Assembly (NCBI GenBank): GCA_035490315.1
Contig: DATHET010000034.1
Location: 1 to 58,864, forward strand
Length of the DNA stretch: 58,864 nt
Direction: 5' to 3'
Source: JADJQU01 sp035490315
Lineage (GTDB): Bacteria > Planctomycetota > UBA1135 > GCA-002686595
A program made the position numbers and the translations under genes. The notes below the pieces were generated by a model. That model did not search any database. It was given only the letters and a program-made list of their open reading frames with translations, and had not been told where the DNA came from. Below, in pieces: positions 54,224 to 58,864 of this stretch; position 1 is the first letter of the stretch; each line of letters starts with the position of its first letter.

Positions 54224-56314
54224 ATGAACGACCTCCTGTGGTTGATCCCGGCCCTGCCGCTTGCCGGAAGCGCGATCAGCGGATTGATCTATCTGTTCAG
54301 CCTGGAGCGCAAGACTGCGTCTGCGGGCCATGGACATGCGGACCACGGCGCGGCCGCGGGCCACGCAGCGCCGGCCCATGGCGCGGCGGAAGTTGCGCAC
54401 GACGATCATGGCGGGCACGGCGGCCACGGAGCCGCTGCGCCCAAGGCCTCCGCGAATCTCGCGGCGCTGATCGCCTGCGCGGCGATGGCCGCGGCCTTCG
54501 CCCTCTCGGTCAAGAGCTTCTTCGACCTGCGCGCGCTGGGCGAAGCAGCCTCCGTGATCGAGAGCCGGCCCTGGCACTGGATCGAGGTCACCGGCTTCAG
54601 CGTCGACATCTCGATGGTGTTCGACCACCTCTCGAGCGTCATGTGCCTGGTGATCACCGGCGTGGGCTTCCTGATCCACGTCTACTCGCTCGGCTACATG
54701 AAGGGCGATCCGGGCTACGCGAAGTTCTTCGCGTTCTTGAATCTGTTCGTGTTCGCGATGCTCATGCTGGTCATGAGCTCGAGCCTGCTCGGCCTGTTCA
54801 TCGGCTGGGAAGGTGTCGGCCTGTGCTCCTACCTGTTGATCGGCTTCTGGTACGCGAAGGGCTGGCCCGCGGAAGCGGCGCAGAAGGCCTTCGTGATGAA
54901 CCGCATCGGCGATGCGAGCTTCCTGATCGGCTCGTTCCTGCTGGTCCATCTGTTCGGCACGCTCGACCTCTCCGACGTCGCGGGCTCGGTCGGCGCGATG
55001 CTCGAATCGGGCCAGCACACCAAGGAGCTGATCCTCGCGGCGCTGCTGCTCTTCGGCGGCTGCTGCGGCAAGTCGGCGCAGTTCCCCCTGTTCACCTGGC
55101 TGCCGGACGCGATGGCGGGTCCGACGCCGGTGTCCGCGCTGATCCACGCGGCGACCATGGTCACCGCGGGCATCTACCTCGTCGTGCGGCTCAATCCGCT
55201 GTTCGCCGCGAGCCCCAACGTGCTGCTCGTGATCGCGATCATCGGCGCCTTGACGGCTTTCATCGGCGCGACGACGGCCCTGGTGCAGACCGACATCAAG
55301 AAGGTCCTCGCCTACTCGACCGTCTCGCAGCTGGGCTACATGTTCCTGGCCCTGGGCTCGGGAGCTTTCGCCGCGGCGATCTTCCACCTGGTCACCCACG
55401 CCTTTTTCAAAGGCTTGCTGTTCCTCGGCGCGGGCTCGGTGATCCACGGAATGCACGACGAGCAGGACATGCGCAAGATGGGCGGCTTGAAGGCCGCGAT
55501 GCCGCGCACCTTCCTGACGTTCCTCTGTGGAGCGGCGGCCCTGTCGGGATTGCCGCTGATGAGCGGCTACTTCTCGAAGGACGAGATCCTGGCCCACACC
55601 TTCGAGCACGGCGGCGTCTATTACGCCTTGTGGGGCTTCGGCCTGCTCACCGCCGCGATCACGGCCTTCTATACCTGGCGCATGGTCGCGCTGACCTTCT
55701 TCGGCGAGCCGCGCTACGACGCGAAGCACGTGCACCCGCACGAGTCGCCGGCTGTCATGACTCTGCCGCTCGCGATCCTCGCCGTTCTCTCGGTGTTCGG
55801 CGGCCTGCTCGGCTTGCCCGTGGTGTTCGGCATCACCCACGCGCTCGGCGCCTGGCTCGAGCCGGTGACTGCCGCGGGAAGCGAGCTGCTCGCCCGCCAC
55901 CACGGCGGTGAATTGCATGAGCCTTCGCACACAATGGAATGGGCCCTGCTCGGCCTCGGCGCTGCCGTGGCCCTGGTCTTCGCGCACCTCGGTTTCCGCG
56001 CCTACAAGTCCGGCACGCAGCGCGACGACGAGCTCGAGCGCAAGCGTCCGGGCCTGTTCGGTTTCCTCGGCCAGGCCTGGCGCATCGACGACGCGTACAC
56101 GCAGAAGATCGTCCAGCCCTTCAAGCTCCTGGCCTTCGTCACCTACGTCGTGATCGACCAGTTCGGCATCGACGGCGCGGTCAACGGCTCGGCGGCACTG
56201 GCGCGCGCGACCGGCGGCAGCCTGCGCGCCTTGACCGACGGCCGGATCAAGACCTATGCGATCTGGATCGGCAGCGGCGCGGCCCTGATCACTTTCCTGT
56301 GGATGTGGAGCTGA
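54224..56314 (+). CDS. nuoL: NADH-quinone oxidoreductase subunit L with His-rich insertion
   Basis: The 696-residue antiporter-like subunit has GWEGVGLCSYLLIGFW, FPLFTWLPDAMAGPTPVSAL, IHAATMVTAGIYL and TDIKKVLAYSTVSQLGYMF, all with the pumping Glu, Lys and His residues. After helix 1 there is an unusual insertion, residues 34-72, with nine His among Ala, Gly and Asp (GHGHADHG, HDDHGGHGGHG). The C-terminal long lateral helix region is present (RIDDAYTQKIVQPFKLL). It is the distal proton-pumping subunit of complex I. Confidence 0.97.
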   Translation: MNDLLWLIPALPLAGSAISGLIYLFSLERKTASAGHGHADHGAAAGHAAPAHGAAEVAHDDHGGHGGHGAAAPKASANLAALIACAAMAAAFALSVKSFFDLRALGEAASVIESRPWHWIEVTGFSVDISMVFDHLSSVMCLVITGVGFLIHVYSLGYMKGDPGYAKFFAFLNLFVFAMLMLVMSSSLLGLFIGWEGVGLCSYLLIGFWYAKGWPAEAAQKAFVMNRIGDASFLIGSFLLVHLFGTLDLSDVAGSVGAMLESGQHTKELILAALLLFGGCCGKSAQFPLFTWLPDAMAGPTPVSALIHAATMVTAGIYLVVRLNPLFAASPNVLLVIAIIGALTAFIGATTALVQTDIKKVLAYSTVSQLGYMFLALGSGAFAAAIFHLVTHAFFKGLLFLGAGSVIHGMHDEQDMRKMGGLKAAMPRTFLTFLCGAAALSGLPLMSGYFSKDEILAHTFEHGGVYYALWGFGLLTAAITAFYTWRMVALTFFGEPRYDAKHVHPHESPAVMTLPLAILAVLSVFGGLLGLPVVFGITHALGAWLEPVTAAGSELLARHHGGELHEPSHTMEWALLGLGAAVALVFAHLGFRAYKSGTQRDDELERKRPGLFGFLGQAWRIDDAYTQKIVQPFKLLAFVTYVVIDQFGIDGAVNGSAALARATGGSLRALTDGRIKTYAIWIGSGAALITFLWMWS

Positions 56315-56321
56315 GCCAGCG

Positions 56322-57872
56322 ATGACCAACCTCACCTGGCTGACGTTCCTGCCGCTGGTCGGCGCCGCGGCGGTGCTCTTGACGCCCAGCGCGGCGGCGC
56401 AGCTCCAGCGCATGATCGCCCTGGCCGTGACCCTCGCGGTCGCGGTCATGGGGGTGATGGTCTATCGCGACTTCGACGCCTCGGCCCTCGGCGCGCAGAA
56501 CGTGATCTCGATCCCGTGGTTCCAGCTGCGCGACGGGCCGGCGGTCCACTACAAGCTCGGCGTCGACGGCATCTCGCTCCTGATGGTCGCGCTGACCTCG
56601 CTGTTGATGCCGATCGTGATCCTCTCGACCTGGGGACACATCGAGAAGCGCGTCAAGGAGTTCATGGTCTGGATGCTGGTCATGGAGACCGGCATGCTCG
56701 GCGTGTTCCTCTCGCTCGATCTCGTGCTGTTCTACTTCTTCTGGGAAGTCTCGCTGATCCCGCTGTATTTCATGGTGGGGATCTGGGGCGGCGAGCGGCG
56801 CATCTACGCGACGATCAAGTTCTTCCTGTACACGCTGGCGGGCTCGCTGGTGATGCTGGTCGCGGTGATCGCGATGCTCTACCAGTTCAACACCTCGGAC
56901 ATTCCGCAGCTGACCAGCGCCGCCGCGGCCTTGCCGGGCACGACGCAGAGCTGGCTCTTCGCCGGTTTCGCCCTGGCCTTCGCGATCAAAGTGCCGGTGA
57001 TCCCCTTCCATACGTGGCTCGCCGATGCGCACACCGAAGCGCCGACCGCGGGCTCAGTGGTGCTGGCCGGAGTGCTCTTGAAAATGGGCACCTATGGTCT
57101 GTTGCGCTTCTGCATCGCGATGTTCCCCGCCGCGGCGGTCGAGTGGGCGCCGCTGTTCATGGTCCTCGGCGCGGTCGGGATCGTGTACGGAGCGCTGCTC
57201 TCGATGGCGCAGAACGACCTGAAGCGCCTGGTCGCCTGCTCGTCGGTCAGCCACCTGGGCTACGTGATCCTGGGAATGTTCGCGCTGACCAGCGCGGGAC
57301 TCTCCGGCGGCGTGCTGCAGATGGTCAGCCACGGCATGTCGACCGGCATGCTCTTCCTCCTGGTCGGGATGATCTACGAGCGCCGCCACACGCGCGCCCT
57401 CGACGAGTTCGGCGGCATCGCGCAGTCGATGCCGATGTTCGCGGTGTTCCTGGTGATCGCCGTGCTCTCGTCCGCGGCCTTGCCCGGCCTCAACGGATTC
57501 ATCGGCGAGTACCTGATCCTGAAGGGCGCCTTCGACGCCAACCGCTGGCTGGCGGTGGTCGGCGTGCTCGGGGTGATCTTCGGCTCGATCTATCTCCTGA
57601 TGGCGACGCGCAAAGTGCTGTTTGGGCCGATCACCAAGCGCGCGAACCGCGAGCTCGCCGACCTCAATCTGCGCGAGATCGGCCTGATGCTGCCGATCGT
57701 GGTCTTCATCTTCTGGATCGGCGTCGCGCCGACGCCCTTCCTGGCCCAGGCCCAGCCGGCCATCGATTCGATCGTGCGCCGCTGCGACGAAGCTCGCGCG
57801 CGCAGCTTTGCTTCGCTCCCTTCCGAAGGCGGCGCGATCGCCATGCCGGCTGAGACGAGCTCCCAACGATGA
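56322..57872 (+). CDS. nuoM: NADH-quinone oxidoreductase subunit M
   Basis: The 516-residue antiporter-like subunit has YFFWEVSLIPLYFMVGIWGG, IPFHTWLADAHTEAPTAGSV, LAGVLLKMGTYGLLRF and NDLKRLVACSSVSHLGYV, with the pumping Glu and Lys present. It starts 7 bp after nuoL and overlaps nuoN by ATGA. The last 35 residues form a polar tail. Confidence 0.97.
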   Translation: MTNLTWLTFLPLVGAAAVLLTPSAAAQLQRMIALAVTLAVAVMGVMVYRDFDASALGAQNVISIPWFQLRDGPAVHYKLGVDGISLLMVALTSLLMPIVILSTWGHIEKRVKEFMVWMLVMETGMLGVFLSLDLVLFYFFWEVSLIPLYFMVGIWGGERRIYATIKFFLYTLAGSLVMLVAVIAMLYQFNTSDIPQLTSAAAALPGTTQSWLFAGFALAFAIKVPVIPFHTWLADAHTEAPTAGSVVLAGVLLKMGTYGLLRFCIAMFPAAAVEWAPLFMVLGAVGIVYGALLSMAQNDLKRLVACSSVSHLGYVILGMFALTSAGLSGGVLQMVSHGMSTGMLFLLVGMIYERRHTRALDEFGGIAQSMPMFAVFLVIAVLSSAALPGLNGFIGEYLILKGAFDANRWLAVVGVLGVIFGSIYLLMATRKVLFGPITKRANRELADLNLREIGLMLPIVVFIFWIGVAPTPFLAQAQPAIDSIVRRCDEARARSFASLPSEGGAIAMPAETSSQR

Positions 57873-58864
57873 ATCCGCACGACATCACGAACCTGTTCGA
57901 CGACAACGCGCTGCGCGCGATGAGCCCGCTGTTCGCCTTGACGGTCGGCGCCATACTCGTGCTGCTCGCGGGGATCATTCCCCCGCTGCGCGCCGCGCGC
58001 CACCTGTTCGTCGTCGCGACCCTGGCCGCGACGCTGCTGGCGGAGATCGAGATCCTGCGCCACCCGATCGGCACGGTGCTCGTGAACACGTACGTGGCCG
58101 ACCGCGTCAGCGCCCTGTGGGGCATCCTGTTCGTCGCCGCGACCCTGCTCGCCTGGCTGTTCAGCGTCCACTACTACCGCGACGACCGGCCGTTCCAGGG
58201 CGAGCACGACTTCCTGATGCTGGTCACGCCGCTGGGCATGATCCTGATGGCCGGCGCCCAGGACCTGATCGTGTTCTTCGTCGGTCTGGAAGTCCTCTCG
58301 ATCCCGCTCTACGCCCTCGCAGCCTTCCGCCGCAACAACGCGCGCTCGATCGAAGCGGGACTCAAGTACTTCCTGCTCGGCGCCTTCGCCGCCGCCTTCT
58401 TCCTATACGGCGCCGGCTTGATCTACATGGCGAGCGGCAGCGTCACCTTCGCCGATCTGCGCGGCGCACCAACCAGCTCGCCCGTGTTCGTCGCGGGAGT
58501 CGGCCTGGTGATGGCCAGCGTGTTCTTCAAGGTCAGCGTCTTCCCCTTCCACCTGTGGGTGCCCGACGTCTACGAAGGCAGCCCGACACCGGTGACCGCC
58601 TTGATGGCGACCGGCACCAAGGCCGCGGCCTTCGCCTTCCTGCTCAACGCCGCCTTCCTGATTCCCGCGAGCCAGGCCGCGCTGATCGTCGCGATCGCGG
58701 TGATCACCATGGCGATCGGAAACCTCGGCGCCCTGGTGCAGAGCGACGTCAAGCGCATGCTCGCCTACTCCGGGATCGCCCATGCGGGCACGATCCTGCT
58801 GGTGGTCGCGGGCTATGTGCAGGGCACCCTGCTGCGCGAAGCCGCGGTGGATGCCGCGATGTTC
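57869..58864 (+). CDS. nuoN: NADH-quinone oxidoreductase subunit N, C-terminus cut by window edge
   Basis: The first 332 residues are visible from ATG 57869. They show FFVGLEVLSIPLYALAAF, FPFHLWVPDVYEGSPTPV, TALMATGTKAAAF and SDVKRMLAYSGIAHAG, the core of an ND2-type proton channel. About 140-170 further residues are expected beyond the edge. It is the last of the 14 canonical nuo genes. Confidence 0.97.
   Translation, partial: MNPHDITNLFDDNALRAMSPLFALTVGAILVLLAGIIPPLRAARHLFVVATLAATLLAEIEILRHPIGTVLVNTYVADRVSALWGILFVAATLLAWLFSVHYYRDDRPFQGEHDFLMLVTPLGMILMAGAQDLIVFFVGLEVLSIPLYALAAFRRNNARSIEAGLKYFLLGAFAAAFFLYGAGLIYMASGSVTFADLRGAPTSSPVFVAGVGLVMASVFFKVSVFPFHLWVPDVYEGSPTPVTALMATGTKAAAFAFLLNAAFLIPASQAALIVAIAVITMAIGNLGALVQSDVKRMLAYSGIAHAGTILLVVAGYVQGTLLREAAVDAAMF

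Noticed and set aside
54155..56449. Open frame of 764 codons on the minus strand opposite nuoL
   Set aside because: It is a shadow of nuoL, with biased Glu/Arg/Gln/His composition and no family features.

Overview
The window is GC-rich, gene-dense chromosomal DNA from a Gram-negative, diderm bacterium. Several things point that way: lipoprotein lipoboxes, a WaaP/KdkA-type lipopolysaccharide kinase, LPS-type glycosyltransferases, a MoxR/Bat operon, a full 14-subunit NADH dehydrogenase operon, and a secreted protein with a duplicated pilin-like core of a kind I associate with Planctomycetota. I lean to Planctomycetota or a neighbouring high-GC lineage. This is inference: there is no rRNA, and I see no tRNA or CRISPR array.

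Layout, left to right. (1) 1-11136, minus strand: moxR, DUF58, a membrane-anchored protein, batA, a batB-batC fusion, batD, a TPR/SH3 protein, a sulfatase-like protein and a glycosyltransferase cut by the window edge. Genes mostly abut or overlap by 4 nt. (2) 11137-11487: a gene-free gap holding a 238-bp imperfect inverted-repeat element. (3) 11488-17248, minus: an envelope operon of HEAT-repeat protein, lytic transglycosylase and MscS channel. (4) 17370-18329: a cobalamin/metal-chelate binding protein. (5) About 18330-21060: a decayed mobile island with a ParB/RepB-type partition pseudogene, AT-rich operators, an intact AbiEi antitoxin and a frameshifted AbiEii toxin facing it tail to tail. 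(6) 21173-31539: an LTA-synthase-like enzyme, a tandem pilin-like protein, TerC, recG with a GH113-like lipoprotein, and pyrD. (7) 31543-43949: a thioredoxin/Gly-rich/HEAT protein, two small proteins, LPS-type glycosyltransferases and a kinase, a zinc phospholipase C-like protein, a large lipoprotein, an MBL/beta-CASP nuclease and an SGNH hydrolase. (8) 43991-45625: a VWA protein split by a nonsense codon. (9) 45863 to the end: nuoABCDEFGHIJKLMN, with nuoN cut by the edge.

The most striking signal is a family of three near-perfect palindromes of 100-109 bp (23110-23216, 25027-25135, 38959-39058). They share outer arms of about 28 bp. Their inner stems have unrelated sequences yet stay perfectly self-complementary, and the GC-rich loop is partly conserved. 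Each begins 1-20 nt after a stop codon, and two lie exactly between converging genes. I do not recognise this family; it looks like a structured 3'-end element or a hairpin-propagated repeat.

The genes fall into a few functional groups. The first two clusters are envelope and stress-chaperone systems. The middle holds surface polysaccharide and LPS functions plus a recently acquired, decaying island. The right end is the respiratory complex I operon, with a likely promoter (TTGGAG, 17 bp, TAGACT) that also occurs in front of the GH113/recG pair. Similar TAGACT-type boxes 6-9 nt before several start codons suggest leaderless transcripts.
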